Origin: CAWCKS01 sp963763485
Lineage (GTDB): Bacteria; Pseudomonadota; Alphaproteobacteria; Rhizobiales; Xanthobacteraceae
Assembly (NCBI GenBank): GCA_963763485.1
Contig: CAVXOW010000008.1
Coordinates: forward strand, 62,001-126,000
Reading direction: 5' to 3'
DNA: 64,000 bases
Under the pieces are notes generated by a model. The model was not told where the DNA came from and did no database searches. It was given only the letters and a program-made list of their open reading frames with translations. Of this stretch, positions 33,956 through 43,619 are shown piece by piece. The translations under genes and the position numbers were made by a program. Positions within the stretch are counted from its first letter, which is position 1. Each line of letters begins with the position of its first letter.

Positions 33956-35223
33956 TCAGCTACGCGCGTAAAGATCAGGACGTGGACCCGGCGGCTGCAG
34001 ACTCAGCGCCGGATAACGAGCACATTGCGCCAGCGCCGCGCATTTCCGTGCAGGCATTCTGCGAGACGGTCGAAACTGCGGCCGCGGTGCAGGCGGCGGG
34101 CGAAGATCGGCGCCTCGGCAAAGCGCACTTGAAGATCCAGATGGGAGGCATGGTCGCCGCCGTCGAGGCCTACAAAAGTGCGCCGACCCCGAATGTGATC
34201 ATCCTCGAGACCGACGGCCGCAGCGACATTCTCGCCGGCCTCGACGACCTGTCTGGTGTCTGTGATGCCGGCACCCGCGTCATCGTGATCGGCCGGATGA
34301 ACGATGTCACACTTTACCGCGAACTGGTCCGCCGCGGCGTCAGTGAATATGTCATCGCTCCGGTCACGACCATCGACGTCGTTCGCGCCATTTGCAGCCT
34401 GTTCTCGATGCCCGAGGCCAAGCCGGTCGGGCGCGTGATCGCGGTCGTCGGCGCAAAAGGCGGCGTCGGCGCGTCGACGGTCGCCCACAACATCGGCTGG
34501 TCGATCGCCCGCGACCTCGCGCTCGACTCGGTGGTCGCCGATCTCGATCTCGCGTTCGGCACCGCGGGCCTCGACTACAATCAGGATCCGCCGCAAGGCA
34601 TCGCGGACGCGGTGTTCTCGCCCGACCGCATCGATACCGCCTTCATCGACCGGCTGCTCTCGAAGTGCACCGATCACCTGAGCCTGCTCGCCGCACCTGC
34701 GACACTCGACCGCGTCTATGACTTCGGCGACGATGCGTTCGATTCGATCTTCGATACGCTGCGCTCGTCGGTGCCGTGCATCGTTCTCGACGTACCACAC
34801 CAGTGGTCGGGCTGGACCAGGCGCGCCCTGATCGCCGCCGATGACATCCTGATCGTCGCAGCGCCCGATCTTGCCAACCTGCGCAACACCAAGAACCTGA
34901 TCGACATGCTCAAGGGGCAGCGGCCGAACGATCGCGCGCCGCTCTACTGCCTGAACCAGGTCGGCGTGCCGAAGCGCCCGGAAATCAAGGCCGGTGAGTT
35001 TGCCAAGGCGATCGAGAGTGAGCCGACGGCAATCATTCCGTTCGAGCCGCAGCTGTTCGGTCTCGCCGCCAACAACGGCCAGATGATCGAAGAGATCGCC
35101 GCAAAGCACAAGGTTGCCGAGCTGTTCCTGCAGATCGCACAGCGGCTGACCGGCCGCGCGGAAGCCAAGAAGCCGCGCAATTCGCTGTTCTCGCCGCTGC
35201 TCGGGAAGCTGCTGAAGAAGTAA
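33952..35223 (+). CDS. cpaE: Pilus assembly ATPase CpaE/TadZ
   Basis: 423 residues. An N-terminal receiver-like domain (about 40-160, no clear phospho-acceptor pocket) is followed by a MinD/ParA-type ATPase domain with deviant Walker A GAKGGVGASTVAHNIGW and Walker A'-region VVADLDLAFG. CpaE/TadZ localises the Tad machine to a cell pole. ATG 33952 overlaps the cpaD stop by four bases, favouring it over earlier in-frame starts inside cpaD. Confidence 0.93.
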   Translation: MISYARKDQDVDPAAADSAPDNEHIAPAPRISVQAFCETVETAAAVQAAGEDRRLGKAHLKIQMGGMVAAVEAYKSAPTPNVIILETDGRSDILAGLDDLSGVCDAGTRVIVIGRMNDVTLYRELVRRGVSEYVIAPVTTIDVVRAICSLFSMPEAKPVGRVIAVVGAKGGVGASTVAHNIGWSIARDLALDSVVADLDLAFGTAGLDYNQDPPQGIADAVFSPDRIDTAFIDRLLSKCTDHLSLLAAPATLDRVYDFGDDAFDSIFDTLRSSVPCIVLDVPHQWSGWTRRALIAADDILIVAAPDLANLRNTKNLIDMLKGQRPNDRAPLYCLNQVGVPKRPEIKAGEFAKAIESEPTAIIPFEPQLFGLAANNGQMIEEIAAKHKVAELFLQIAQRLTGRAEAKKPRNSLFSPLLGKLLKK

Positions 35224-35256
35224 ATCAGAAGCAAGTCATCGCGTGGAGTAATCGTC

Positions 35257-36723
35257 GTGGCGTTTGGCAAACGTGCCGGAGTTGAAGCCGAAGTCAAACC
35301 GGTCAAGCCCGCCCCCGCGGCCCCGGTCGCGGCGGCGCCGCGCGCGCCGGCCGCAGCGCCGAGCGTCGCCTCGCCGCCGCTGGCGCCAAACCGCGCACCG
35401 CCGCCGCCACCTCCTCCGCCGCCCGAGAACCGCCGGTCCGACAACTACTACCAGGTCAAGGCGACCATCTTCGGCGCCCTGATCGAGGCGATCGACCTTG
35501 CGCAGCTCGCCAAGCTCGACGGCGAATCGGCGCGCGAGGAAATCCGCGATATCGTCAATGAGATCATCGCGATCAAGAACATCATCATGTCGATCGCCGA
35601 GCAGGAGGAACTGCTCGACGATATCTGCAACGACGTGCTGGGTTACGGACCGCTCGAGCCGCTGCTGTCGCGCGATGACATCGCCGATATCATGGTGAAC
35701 GGCGCGAACACGGTCTACATCGAAGTGGGCGGCAAGATTCAGCGCACCGGCATCCGCTTCCGCGACAATCAGCAGCTGTTGAACATCTGCCAGCGCATCG
35801 TGAGCCAGGTCGGCCGCCGCGTCGACGAATCCTCGCCGATCTGCGACGCCCGTCTTGCCGACGGCTCCCGCGTCAACGCCATCGTGCCGCCGCTCGCGAT
35901 CGACGGCCCGGCGCTGACGATCCGCAAATTCAAGCGCGACAAGCTGACGCTGGATCAGCTTGTCAAATTCGGCGCGATCACCGAGGCAGGCGCTGAAATC
36001 CTGAAGATCATTGGCCGGGTTCGTTGCAACGTCCTGATCTCCGGCGGAACCGGCTCGGGCAAGACCACGCTGCTGAACTGCCTGACCAATTTCATCGATC
36101 ACGACGAACGCGTCATCACCTGCGAGGATGCCGCCGAACTTCAGCTGCAGCAGCCTCATACGGTGCGGCTCGAGACGCGACCGCCCAACCTCGAGGGCGA
36201 AGGCCAGATCACCATGCGTGACCTCGTCCGCAACTGCCTGCGCATGCGGCCCGAACGCATCATCGTCGGCGAAGTCCGCGGACCCGAGGCGTTCGATCTG
36301 CTGCAGGCCATGAATACCGGCCACGACGGCTCGATGGGTACGCTGCACGCCAACAGCCCGCGCGAGGGGCTGTCCCGCTGCGAGTCCATGATCACCATGG
36401 GCGGATTCTCGCTGCCGTCGCGCACGATCCGCGAGATGATCTGCACATCGATCGACATCGTGATCCAGGCCGCCCGGCTGCGCGACGGCTCGCGCCGCAT
36501 CACCCACATCACCGAGGTGATGGGAATGGAAGGCGACACCATCGTCACCCAGGACTTGTTCCTGTTCGACATTGTCGGTGAGGACGCCAGCGGCAAGATC
36601 ATCGGCCGGCATCGCGCCAACGGCATCGGCCGCCCGCGGTTCTGGGAGCGCGCCCGCTACTACAACGAGGAGAAGCGGCTCGCCGCCGCGCTCGACGCCG
36701 CAGAGATCAAAGACGAGCGATAG
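35257..36723 (+). CDS. cpaF: Pilus assembly ATPase CpaF/TadA
   Basis: 488 residues from GTG 35257. A Pro/Ala-rich linker (about 8-55, with a run of nine prolines) leads to a type II/IV secretion ATPase domain. Walker A GGTGSGKTTLLN, Asp box (TCEDAAELQL), Walker B RIIVGEVRGPEA and His box HDGSMGTLHANSPRE are intact. The hexameric motor drives Tad pilus assembly and, in this family, probably retraction. It lies 33 bases after cpaE. Confidence 0.95.
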   Translation: MAFGKRAGVEAEVKPVKPAPAAPVAAAPRAPAAAPSVASPPLAPNRAPPPPPPPPPENRRSDNYYQVKATIFGALIEAIDLAQLAKLDGESAREEIRDIVNEIIAIKNIIMSIAEQEELLDDICNDVLGYGPLEPLLSRDDIADIMVNGANTVYIEVGGKIQRTGIRFRDNQQLLNICQRIVSQVGRRVDESSPICDARLADGSRVNAIVPPLAIDGPALTIRKFKRDKLTLDQLVKFGAITEAGAEILKIIGRVRCNVLISGGTGSGKTTLLNCLTNFIDHDERVITCEDAAELQLQQPHTVRLETRPPNLEGEGQITMRDLVRNCLRMRPERIIVGEVRGPEAFDLLQAMNTGHDGSMGTLHANSPREGLSRCESMITMGGFSLPSRTIREMICTSIDIVIQAARLRDGSRRITHITEVMGMEGDTIVTQDLFLFDIVGEDASGKIIGRHRANGIGRPRFWERARYYNEEKRLAAALDAAEIKDER

Positions 36724-36734
36724 GAGCGCAGATC

Positions 36735-37712
36735 GTGAACTTGCAAGCGCTCGCACTGGCTTTCATGGCAGCCTCAGCGATCGGCGGACTGGCCTGGGTC
36801 TTCATCTATCCGATCCTGTCCGGCGAACGCCACGCGGAGCAGCGCCGCGCCAACTTCGCCAAGGCCGAGCCGGTGGCGCGCCGCGCCGAGCGCGCCCAAC
36901 TGCGATCACGTCGCGAGCAGGTCGAGGAGTCGCTGCGCGAGGTCGAAAACCGCCACCGCAAGGCGAACAGGCTCAACCTCAGCACCCGGATCACAATGGC
37001 CGGACTGACCTGGTCCAAGCGGCAGTTTTTCATCATTTCCGGAGTGCTCGGCGGGATCGGTTTTTTTGCCGCGATGCTGCTCGGTATCGGCGTGCTCGCC
37101 GCTGCGGCGCTCGGGTTCGCTGCCGGTTTCGGCCTGCCGCGATGGCTGCTTGGCTGGCTGAAGAAGCGCCGCGAGCGAAAGTTCCTCGATGCGCTGCCCG
37201 ATGCGGTCGATATCATCGTTCGCGGCATCAAGGCCGGCCTGCCGCTGTTCGACTCGATCAAGGTGGTCGCAGTCGATGCACCCGAGCCGTTGCGCACCGA
37301 GTTCGCGGCGATCGTCGAGACCCAGGCGGTCGGCATGCCGCTCGGTGACGCCTGCCTGCGGCTGTTCGAGCGGATGCCGCTTCCCGAAGCGAACTTTTTC
37401 GGCATCGTCGTCGCGATCCAGCAGAAAGCCGGCGGCAATCTCTCCGAAGCGCTCGGCAACCTGTCCAAGGTGCTGCGCGACCGCAAGCGCATGGCGGGAA
37501 AAATCCGCGCGATGTCGATGGAAGCAAAGGCGTCGGCGGCGATCATCGGCGCGATTCCGCCAACGATCATGTTCCTCGTTTATTTGATGACGCCTGGCTA
37601 CATCTCGCTGCTGTGGACCACACAACTCGGCCATTTGCTGCTGGCCGGAAGCGCGGTCTGGATGACGATCGGCATTCTCGTCATGCGCAAAATGATCAAT
37701 TTCGACTTCTGA
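36735..37712 (+). CDS. tadB: Pilus inner-membrane platform protein TadB
   Basis: 325 residues from GTG 36735. An N-terminal helix, a charged coiled-coil stretch (about 35-85), two central helices, then the T2SSF domain (FLDALPDAVDIIVRGIKAGLPLFDSI..., GGNLSEALGNLSKVLRDRKRM) and C-terminal helices. With TadC it forms the platform turned by CpaF. It starts 11 bases after cpaF. tadC follows after nine bases. Confidence 0.93.
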   Translation: MNLQALALAFMAASAIGGLAWVFIYPILSGERHAEQRRANFAKAEPVARRAERAQLRSRREQVEESLREVENRHRKANRLNLSTRITMAGLTWSKRQFFIISGVLGGIGFFAAMLLGIGVLAAAALGFAAGFGLPRWLLGWLKKRRERKFLDALPDAVDIIVRGIKAGLPLFDSIKVVAVDAPEPLRTEFAAIVETQAVGMPLGDACLRLFERMPLPEANFFGIVVAIQQKAGGNLSEALGNLSKVLRDRKRMAGKIRAMSMEAKASAAIIGAIPPTIMFLVYLMTPGYISLLWTTQLGHLLLAGSAVWMTIGILVMRKMINFDF

Positions 37713-37721
37713 CGAGGCTAC

Positions 37722-38696
37722 ATGATCGAGTTCATCATTGAAAAGATGCATGACGGCCAGCTGATGGCGATGGTGCTGGCCGCCATCGCCGCAGGCGCCA
37801 CGGTGTTCACGCTGGTGATGCCACTGCTTGCTACCGACGTGCTCGGCAAACGAATGAAATCGGTCGCCGACGAACGCGAGCGGATCCGCCAGCGTGAGCG
37901 CGAGCGGATGGCAACCGCCGAAAAGGTCTCGCTCAGACAGACGCCGAAGCAAGTCGTGCAGAAGGTGGTCGAGGATTTCAACCTCACCAAATGGCTGGCA
38001 CAGGAAGCCGCGCGCGACAAACTCGTCATGGCCGGCTATCGCGGCCAGGCGCCGTACGTGACCTTCCTGTTCTTCCGCCTGGTCATGCCGATCGTCGCCC
38101 TGGTCGGCACCGCAGTCTACGTGTTCCTGATTTCGAAATCCGACCGCAGCACCCTTCTCGGCATCGGCTACTGTGTCGGCGCGACCTATCTCGGCATGCA
38201 GGCGCCGATGTTGTACCTGAAGAACCTGATCAAGAAGCGCCAACTGTCGATCAAGCGCGCCTTTCCGGACGCGCTCGACTTGCTGTTGATCTGCGTCGAA
38301 TCCGGCATGTCGGTCGAGGTCGCCTTCCGCAAGGTTTCGACTGAAATCGGCACCCAGTCCGTGCCGCTCGCCGAGGAATTCACCCTGACCACGGCCGAGC
38401 TGTCTTATTTGCAGGATCGCAAGATGGCCTATGAGAACCTTGCCAAGCGCACCGGTCTCGATGGCGTCAAGGCGGTCTGCATGGCGCTGACCCAGTCGGA
38501 GCGCTACGGCACGCCGCTCGCCAACTCGCTGCGCGTCATGGCCCAGGAAAACCGCGACATCCGCATGCAGGAGGCCGAGAAGAAGGCGGCCGCGCTGCCG
38601 CCCATGCTGACGGTGCCGATGGTGCTGTTCTTCCTGCCGGTGCTATTCGTGGTCATTCTCGGACCGACGGCGATCAAGCTGCAGCAGATGAATTGA
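37722..38696 (+). CDS. tadC: Pilus inner-membrane platform protein TadC
   Basis: 324 residues, T2SSF family, paralogous to TadB. A first helix (MVLAAIAAGATVFTLVMPLLA) and cytoplasmic linker with WLAQEAARDKLVMAGYRGQAP precede the central helices. The F domain reads KRAFPDALDLLLICVESGMSVEVAFRKVS..., and the C-terminal end has LTVPMVLFFLPVLFVVILGPTAI. Partner of TadB. It is the last gene of the plus-strand pilus operon and converges with tadD. Confidence 0.93.
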   Translation: MIEFIIEKMHDGQLMAMVLAAIAAGATVFTLVMPLLATDVLGKRMKSVADERERIRQRERERMATAEKVSLRQTPKQVVQKVVEDFNLTKWLAQEAARDKLVMAGYRGQAPYVTFLFFRLVMPIVALVGTAVYVFLISKSDRSTLLGIGYCVGATYLGMQAPMLYLKNLIKKRQLSIKRAFPDALDLLLICVESGMSVEVAFRKVSTEIGTQSVPLAEEFTLTTAELSYLQDRKMAYENLAKRTGLDGVKAVCMALTQSERYGTPLANSLRVMAQENRDIRMQEAEKKAAALPPMLTVPMVLFFLPVLFVVILGPTAIKLQQMN

Positions 38697-38766
38697 ACCG
38701 ATTGCCGGCGGCGCCGGCGCCGGGCGCGTCCGGCCGCCGCGGGACGCTTACTGCTTTCAATCGGGA

Positions 38767-39558
38767 TTACGACTGGGCGCGGGCGCTCTTCGGCGCGCCG
38801 CGGCTGTCGTTGTGGCTCAGCATGTCCTTGAGCGAGGCGACGTTGGCCTCGGCCTGCTCCGCCGGCAGATCGGCGCGCGCGATTGCCTCGGCCTCATCAA
38901 CGCGTCCTTGCAGGCCCACGACCAGGGCAAGGTTCTGCCGGATGCGCAGGTCTGCCGGCGCACCGGCATACGCACGCCGCAGCGCGTCCTCGGCCTTCGG
39001 CAAGTCCTTGGAGAGCACGTAGGACATGCCGAGATTAGACAGAATGGACGGCTCCGCCGGCTTGATCTTTAGCGCCGTGCCGTAATAGCGGCGGGCTTCG
39101 TCGTGCTTGCCCATCCGGTCGAGCACGGTGCCCTGCACCGACAGGATGCTCCAATCCGGATTGTCGGGGGTATGGGCGCGCGACAGGGTGTCGAGCGCGA
39201 GCTGATAGTTGCCATTGTCGGCCAGCGCCCGGCCATAGGCGGCGAGCACGGTGGTGTTGCCGGCATTCGCGATCGTGGCCTGCTCGAGCACGGCGACCGC
39301 CTGCTCGTTCTGCCCGAGCGCCCGCAGCGCCTGGCCATAGCGAACGGCGGCATCGGGATCCTTCGGATTGGCGCGGTAGCGCTCGCCGTAGACCTGGGCG
39401 CTCTTGCGCCAATCGGCGTCGGTTTGCGGCGTATCGGTCCTGGCGATCGATCCGGTAGTCTCTGGCGGATGAAATGTCGCGCAACCGCCGACACCCGCCG
39501 CGAGCAGCGTCACGAGGCTTGTCGTTACAAAGATCCGCTTGAGAGACCGGTGATGCAT
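38767..39558 (-). CDS. tadD: TadD-like TPR lipoprotein
   Basis: 263 residues from ATG 39558. The signal peptide has a lipobox (LLAAGVGGCATF), followed by at least four TPR-like repeats (for example DAAVRYGQALRALGQNEQAVAVLEQA, PSILSNLGMSYVLSKDLPKAEDALRRAY). TadD proteins are outer-membrane lipoproteins that help secretin multimerise. It is encoded opposite the rest of the Tad operon, so it must have its own promoter in the 154-base gap shared with the aminopeptidase. Confidence 0.9.
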   Translation of the reverse strand: MHHRSLKRIFVTTSLVTLLAAGVGGCATFHPPETTGSIARTDTPQTDADWRKSAQVYGERYRANPKDPDAAVRYGQALRALGQNEQAVAVLEQATIANAGNTTVLAAYGRALADNGNYQLALDTLSRAHTPDNPDWSILSVQGTVLDRMGKHDEARRYYGTALKIKPAEPSILSNLGMSYVLSKDLPKAEDALRRAYAGAPADLRIRQNLALVVGLQGRVDEAEAIARADLPAEQAEANVASLKDMLSHNDSRGAPKSARAQS

Positions 39559-39712
39559 GATAACTCGCGGAAACGACCCGCTATGCCGGCAGGCTTGGCC
39601 AGCCAGCAATAGAGCGTTAACCCTAATGGTTGGTTAACCGGCAGCCCCGCCTGCGGGCCATGCGAACCCCGACACAAATCGCCGCATGATGCGGCCAAGG
39701 ACAGACAACAAC

Positions 39713-41095
39713 ATGCATCCCAGTTTCGATCCGGCCCCTGCAACGACGCCGATCCCGATCACCTTCGTCACCAGGGCGACTTGCCAGGCCGCGCTGGACA
39801 GCCTGCCGGCGGCGGCCAGACAGTTCGCCCAGGCGAGCGCCTTCGCCGGCAAGGCGGGACAGTGCCTGGTCGTGCCTGATGCAAGCGGAGCGATCGCGCA
39901 GGTGTTGTTCGGCCTTGAAGACACCGACAGCAAGAGCCGCGACCTGTTTCGCCCGGGACAGCTTGCCAACCTGCTGCCGCCCGGAACCTACCGCTTCGCC
40001 AACAAGCCCCACGACGAGCGCCTGGCCGCACTCGCCTTCGCGCTCGGACAATACCGGTTCAGCCGCTATCGCAAGGCCGATCCGGCAGAGACCCGGCTCG
40101 CGCTGTCGAACAGCGTCGATGCGCAGGACGTGTCGCGTGTTGCCGAAGCCGCGACGCTCGCCCGTGACCTCGTCAACACGCCGGCCAACGATATGGGCCC
40201 GCAAGAGCTCGCCGACGCCGCACGGCAGGTTGCCGAGCGCTACGGCGCGAAGTTCAGCTCGATCGTCGGCGACGACCTGCTGACGCAAAATTTTCCGCTG
40301 ATTCATGCCGTCGGCAAGGCATCACCGCGCGCGCCGCGGCTGATCGATTTCAGCTGGGGCGATGCGTCGCATCCCAAGGTCACGCTGGTCGGCAAGGGCG
40401 TCTGCTTCGACACCGGCGGTGTCGATCTGAAGCCGTCGGGAGGCATGCTGCTGATGAAGAAGGACATGGGCGGGGCCGCGAACGTGCTGGCCCTGGCGCA
40501 GATGGTCATGGACGCGAAGCTCAAGGTTCGGCTGCGCGTGCTGATTCCGGCGGTCGAGAACGCTGTCGCCGGCAACGCCTTTCGGCCGCTCGACATCTAT
40601 CCGTCGCGCAAGGGACCGACGGTCGAGATCGGCAACACCGATGCCGAGGGACGGCTGGTGCTGGCCGACGCGCTTGCGCTCGCCGACGAGGAGAAACCTG
40701 ACCTCCTGATCGACATGGGCACGCTGACCGGCGCTGCGCGTGTCGCGCTCGGACCCGAGTTGCCGCCGTTTTATACCGATGACGAACAGCTCGCCGCCGA
40801 CGTCGCGCGCTGCGCGACCGTCGAGCGCGATCCGTTGTGGCGACTGCCGCTGTGGCCGCCTTACGATTCGTGGCTCGATTCGAAGATTGCCGACATCAAC
40901 AACGCGCCGAGCAACGGCTTTGCCGGCTCGATCACCTGCGCGCTGTTCCTGCAGCGCTTTGTCGAGCACGCCAGGAGCTGGCTGCATCTCGACATCTATG
41001 CGTGGACACCGAGCGCAAAGCCCGGTCGGCCTGAAGGCGGCGAGTGCCAGGGCGCAAGAGCGCTCTATCGGCTGTTGAGCGAGCGCCATGGTTGA
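39713..41095 (+). CDS. M17-family leucyl aminopeptidase
   Basis: 460 residues from ATG 39713 (AAGGAC upstream); ATG 39686 is an alternative. The N-terminal domain (about 1-150) is followed by the catalytic domain with the zinc-binding and substrate segments VGKGVCFDTGGVDLKPS, MKKDMGGAA and the signature NTDAEGRLVLADAL, plus NGFAGSITCALFL. It is shorter than PepA (about 500) and resembles the alphaproteobacterial PepB/PepA-like branch. It removes N-terminal residues from peptides in the cytoplasm. Its last eight bases overlap the NlpC/P60 gene. Confidence 0.93.
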   Translation: MHPSFDPAPATTPIPITFVTRATCQAALDSLPAAARQFAQASAFAGKAGQCLVVPDASGAIAQVLFGLEDTDSKSRDLFRPGQLANLLPPGTYRFANKPHDERLAALAFALGQYRFSRYRKADPAETRLALSNSVDAQDVSRVAEAATLARDLVNTPANDMGPQELADAARQVAERYGAKFSSIVGDDLLTQNFPLIHAVGKASPRAPRLIDFSWGDASHPKVTLVGKGVCFDTGGVDLKPSGGMLLMKKDMGGAANVLALAQMVMDAKLKVRLRVLIPAVENAVAGNAFRPLDIYPSRKGPTVEIGNTDAEGRLVLADALALADEEKPDLLIDMGTLTGAARVALGPELPPFYTDDEQLAADVARCATVERDPLWRLPLWPPYDSWLDSKIADINNAPSNGFAGSITCALFLQRFVEHARSWLHLDIYAWTPSAKPGRPEGGECQGARALYRLLSERHG

Positions 41096-41963
41096 CGCAC
41101 GGCTGACACCGGCGCGCGGCGACATTGCCGCAAAGCATCTCGAAGGCGAGGTCGAGGCCGAGCGTTTCGTCGAAGGCGAAGAGCTCGAGGTGTATGACCC
41201 GATCGTGCCGGTGCGCCGCGAGCCGTCTCACGGCGCAGCCCTCGACACCGAAGCGCTCAAGGGCGAGCGCGTGATGATCTACGACCGCACCATCGAAGGC
41301 TGGGCGTGGGGGCAATTGCTGCGCGACGGCTATGTCGGCTGGCTGCCCGACGCCGCGCTGGTGCGGCCGCGGACCTCACCGACACACAAGATCACGGCGC
41401 TCAGGACCTTTGCGTTTCCCGGCCCGTCGATCAAGCTGCCCCCGGTGGAGACCCTGCCGCTCGGCGCCCAAATCGAGATTGCGCGCGACGACGGCGCCTT
41501 TGCGATCACCGTGCAGCAGCACTGCATTCCGCGCTCGCATGTCGCGCCGCTCGACGCGTTCGAGCGCGACTTTGTCGCGGTCGCCGAGCGCTTCGTCGGC
41601 ACACCATATCTGTGGGGCGGCCGGACCAGCCTCGGCGTCGATTGCTCGGGCCTGGTGCAGACCGCGCTCGCGGCCTGCGGCATCGAGGCGCCGCGCGACA
41701 GCGACATGCAGGAGGCCGAGCTCGGCGAAGCCTTGACCGAGATCGAGCTCGACTATCTCGCCCGCGGCGACCTGATCTTCTGGAAGGGGCACGTCGCCAT
41801 CGTTCGCGACGACGACACCATCGTCCATGCCAACGCCCATCACATGGCGGTCACGATCGAGGACATTACCGAAGCTTGCCGCCGCATTCACGAGACCGCC
41901 GGCGAGATCACCAGCGTCAAGCGGCTGTTCGACCCGCCGATCGATCCGGCGTTTATCGCGTGA
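41088..41963 (+). CDS. NlpC/P60 family cell-wall peptidase with SH3-like domains
   Basis: 291 residues. Two bacterial SH3-like segments (about 25-90 and 98-155) precede the C-terminal NlpC/P60 domain with catalytic Cys in GVDCSGLVQTAL, His in WKGHVAIVRDD and third residue His in VHANAHHMAV. No signal peptide is seen, so it may act on peptidoglycan fragments in the cytoplasm during recycling, like dipeptidyl-peptidase VI. Coupling to the aminopeptidase (eight-base overlap) and a nearby peptide importer fit a murein- or peptide-recycling role. Confidence 0.9.
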   Translation: MVDARLTPARGDIAAKHLEGEVEAERFVEGEELEVYDPIVPVRREPSHGAALDTEALKGERVMIYDRTIEGWAWGQLLRDGYVGWLPDAALVRPRTSPTHKITALRTFAFPGPSIKLPPVETLPLGAQIEIARDDGAFAITVQQHCIPRSHVAPLDAFERDFVAVAERFVGTPYLWGGRTSLGVDCSGLVQTALAACGIEAPRDSDMQEAELGEALTEIELDYLARGDLIFWKGHVAIVRDDDTIVHANAHHMAVTIEDITEACRRIHETAGEITSVKRLFDPPIDPAFIA

Positions 41964-41967
41964 AGCT

Positions 41968-41989
41968 CCGTCTCGCTACTGCGAGACGG
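41968..41989. terminator. Hairpin between convergent NlpC/P60 and yejF-like genes
   Basis: Perfect 9-bp stem (41968-41976 with 41981-41989), loop TACT, overlapping the yejF-like stop codon. There is no T run, so termination is uncertain. Confidence 0.4.
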
Positions 41990-43616
41990 CGCCCCCATCG
42001 GCGGTATCGAGATGGAAGGCCGCGGCAAACAGTGCGCGGGTGTAGTCGCTCGTTGGATTCGCAAACAGGTCCGCCGCCGGTCCCTGCTCGACCACGACGC
42101 CGTGCCGCATCACGATCAGGTTGCTCGCGAGCGAGGCCACGACGCGCAGATCGTGCGAGATGAACATATAGGTCAGGCCGCGCCGGCGCTGCAGGCTGCG
42201 CAACAGGTCGACCATCTGAACCTGCAGCAACATGTCGAGCGCACTGGTCGGCTCGTCGAGAACCACGAAGTCCGGCTCCAGCACGATCGCGCGCGCGATC
42301 GCGACGCGCTGGCGCTGGCCACCGGAAAATTCGTGCGGAAAGCGGAAGCGCAGTTGCGGATCATCGAGCTCGACGTCCTTCAGCGCCTTGACGACACGCG
42401 CGGTCCGCTGCTCTTCCGACAGATCGGGCTGATGCACGAGCAGGCCTTCGGCGATGATGTCGCCGACCGACATGCGTGGGCTGAGCGAGCCGAACGGGTC
42501 CTGAAACACGATCTGCATGTCGCGCCGGAACGGCCGGATTTCCTTGAACCGCAGGCCCTGGATGTCCTTGCCGAGGAACACGATCGGACCGTCGGACGAG
42601 ATCAGGCGCAACAGCGCGAGGCCGAGCGTGGTCTTGCCGGAGCCGGACTCGCCGACCACGCCGAGCGTCTCGCCCTTGCGGATCGCGATCGAGACGCCAT
42701 CGACCGCCTTGATGTGCCCGACCACCTTCCGGAACAGGCCGCTCTTGATCGGAAACCAGACCTTCAGGTTGTCCGACTTCATTACGACGGGCTGCTCCGG
42801 CCGCGGCGGCGCCGGATCAGGTCTTGGCTCGGCTGCCAGCAGGTCGCGCGTATAGGGGTGCTGCGGCGAGGCGAACACCTGCTCGACGGGCCCCTGCTCG
42901 ACAATCTTGCCCTTGTTCATGACGCAGACCACGTCGGCAATGCGGCGGACGATGCCGAGGTCGTGGGTGATGAACAGCATGCTCATGCCGAGCCGCGATC
43001 GGATATCGGCGAGCAGCTTCAGGATCTGTGCCTGCACGGTGACATCGAGCGCGGTGGTCGGCTCATCGGCGATCAACAGGTCCGGCTCGTTGGCGAGCGC
43101 CATGGCGATCATCACGCGCTGCCGCTGCCCGCCGGAGAGCTGGTGCGGATAGGCGGACAGCCGGCTCGCCGGATCGGGAATCCCGACCTGCGTCAGGAGC
43201 TCGATGATGCGCGCGCGGACCGCGGCGCCGCCCATGCGCCGGTGCAGCAGCAACATCTCGCCGATCTGCTGCTCGATGGTGTGCAGCGGATTGAGCGAGG
43301 TCATCGGCTCCTGGAAGATGATCGAGATGTTGGCGCCGCGGATGCCGCGCATCTCGTTCTCGCTGAGCTTGAGCAACTCACGGCCCTTGAAGCGGATGCT
43401 GCCGGACGGGTGTGACGCAGCCGGATACGGCAACAACCGCAGCACCGACAGTGCGCTGACCGACTTGCCTGAGCCGGACTCGCCGACGAGCGCGGTGCAT
43501 TGACCCGGCTTGATCTCGAACGAGATGTGGTCGACCGCCAGTGTCTGTGTCCCGCCGTGGCGGAACGCTACGGAGAGATCGCGCACATCGAGCAACGGCT
43601 GGCTGGTCGCGTCCAT
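41976..43616 (-). CDS. yejF: Peptide ABC transporter, fused double ATPase (YejF-like)
   Basis: 546 residues with two complete ABC domains. The first has Walker A GESGSGKS (about residue 45) and signature LSGGQRQR. The second has Walker A GESGSGKT and signature FSGGQRQR, each with a DEPT Walker B (DEPTTALD, DEPTSALD). Single-polypeptide double ATPases are typical of Yej and Gsi peptide importers. It starts three bases after the yejE-like stop and completes the operon SBP-SBP-YejB-YejE-YejF. Yej systems import oligopeptides, and microcin C in E. coli. Confidence 0.93.
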   Translation of the reverse strand: MDATSQPLLDVRDLSVAFRHGGTQTLAVDHISFEIKPGQCTALVGESGSGKSVSALSVLRLLPYPAASHPSGSIRFKGRELLKLSENEMRGIRGANISIIFQEPMTSLNPLHTIEQQIGEMLLLHRRMGGAAVRARIIELLTQVGIPDPASRLSAYPHQLSGGQRQRVMIAMALANEPDLLIADEPTTALDVTVQAQILKLLADIRSRLGMSMLFITHDLGIVRRIADVVCVMNKGKIVEQGPVEQVFASPQHPYTRDLLAAEPRPDPAPPRPEQPVVMKSDNLKVWFPIKSGLFRKVVGHIKAVDGVSIAIRKGETLGVVGESGSGKTTLGLALLRLISSDGPIVFLGKDIQGLRFKEIRPFRRDMQIVFQDPFGSLSPRMSVGDIIAEGLLVHQPDLSEEQRTARVVKALKDVELDDPQLRFRFPHEFSGGQRQRVAIARAIVLEPDFVVLDEPTSALDMLLQVQMVDLLRSLQRRRGLTYMFISHDLRVVASLASNLIVMRHGVVVEQGPAADLFANPTSDYTRALFAAAFHLDTADGGAVSQ

Positions 43617-43619
43617 GGG